NCBI GenBank assembly: GCA_031278935.1
Contig: JAITJK010000007.1
Coordinates: 1 to 14,732 of the forward strand
Source: Spirochaetaceae bacterium
Lineage (GTDB): Bacteria > Spirochaetota > Spirochaetia > Treponematales > Breznakiellaceae
Reading direction: 5' to 3'
DNA: 14,732 nt
Shown: positions 14,633 through 14,732 of the stretch, piece by piece
Position numbering within the stretch: the first letter of the stretch is position 1
Layout of the letters: the number at the start of each line of letters is the position of its first letter
Position numbers and translations under genes: made by a program
The notes under the pieces: model-generated
Databases searched by the model: none
The model's input: only the letters and a program-made list of their open reading frames with translations
Told to the model about the DNA's origin: nothing

Positions 14633-14732
14633 CTACAGACTCGCGTATGCCGCGGCAATGAATATCCCCAGGAAGGCTCCTACCACGACTTCCAGAGGCG
14701 TATGGCCTTGCACCTCTTTGACCGGATGATAT
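14633..14732 (-). CDS. Divergent PAP2-family protein, C-terminal fragment
   Basis: Reading leftward from the right edge of the window, 32 codons end in TAG at 14635-14633. The visible residues include HPVKEVQGHTPLEVVVGAF and a final hydrophobic helix. The GHTPLEVxxGAxLGI pattern is typical of the end of divergent PAP2 (DUF212) membrane proteins, which are related to acid phosphatases that act on lipid or polyprenyl phosphates. The gene starts outside the window. It precedes the 514-residue membrane gene by about 11 bases on the same strand, so it may share the operon, though a functional tie to Rnf is not evident. Confidence 0.7.
   Translation of the reverse strand, partial: YHPVKEVQGHTPLEVVVGAFLGIFIAAAYASL

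Noticed and set aside
1..14732. CRISPR arrays, insertion sequences, rRNA, integrase or phage genes
   Set aside because: I saw no regularly spaced repeats, no transposase or integrase frame, no paired terminal repeats and no rRNA-like stretches.

Overview
The window looks like a moderately GC-rich bacterial chromosome, most likely a free-living or gut-associated spirochaete of the Treponema group. This rests on the mix of genes: a divergent Rnf-type cluster with its own flanking membrane protein, a GH57-type sugar enzyme, a bacteriohemerythrin and a stand-alone receiver protein. I infer the taxonomy from gene content and style. No marker gene here proves it.

Plus-strand left half (1-6775). 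The window opens in the last 70 codons of a UvrD/Rep-type helicase. A 360-base gap with a perfect 15-bp tandem duplication follows. Next comes a tight three-gene run of bacteriohemerythrin, uvrB and a membrane-anchored protein of unknown function. A single-domain response-regulator-like protein faces this run and overlaps its end; it has glycine where the phospho-acceptor aspartate should be. An unknown 148-residue gene is then coupled by an ATGA overlap to a MocA-like nucleotidyltransferase. The stop codon of that gene directly abuts the 3' end of a minus-strand tRNA-Leu(UAG), which has a recognisable promoter. A Nudix hydrolase ends the half.

Minus-strand right half (6924-14732). Reading along the minus strand, the order is: the end of a divergent PAP2-family gene, a 514-residue polytopic membrane protein, rnfC, rnfD, rnfG, rnfE, rnfA, a 148-base gap, then a GH57 family protein. 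From the PAP2 gene to rnfA, every junction is a 4-base ATGA overlap or a gap of a few bases (1 base within the Rnf genes), so this is very probably one operon.

The most interesting point is that the Rnf subunits are recognisable by fold, order and several motifs, yet many residues that hold cofactors in known Rnf complexes are changed or absent. RnfG has no flavinylation SGAT motif. RnfD keeps only a decayed version of it. RnfA lacks both cysteines of the intramembrane iron-sulfur site, and RnfE keeps one. The flavin/NADH segment of RnfC is eroded, although its two ferredoxin-type clusters are intact. No rnfB is present. The GH57 protein keeps its nucleophile glutamate but appears to have lost the usual acid/base motif. 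Together with the receiver lacking its aspartate, the window holds an unusual number of family members with altered active sites. Either these lineages have repurposed the proteins, or the true electron path is different from the textbook one.
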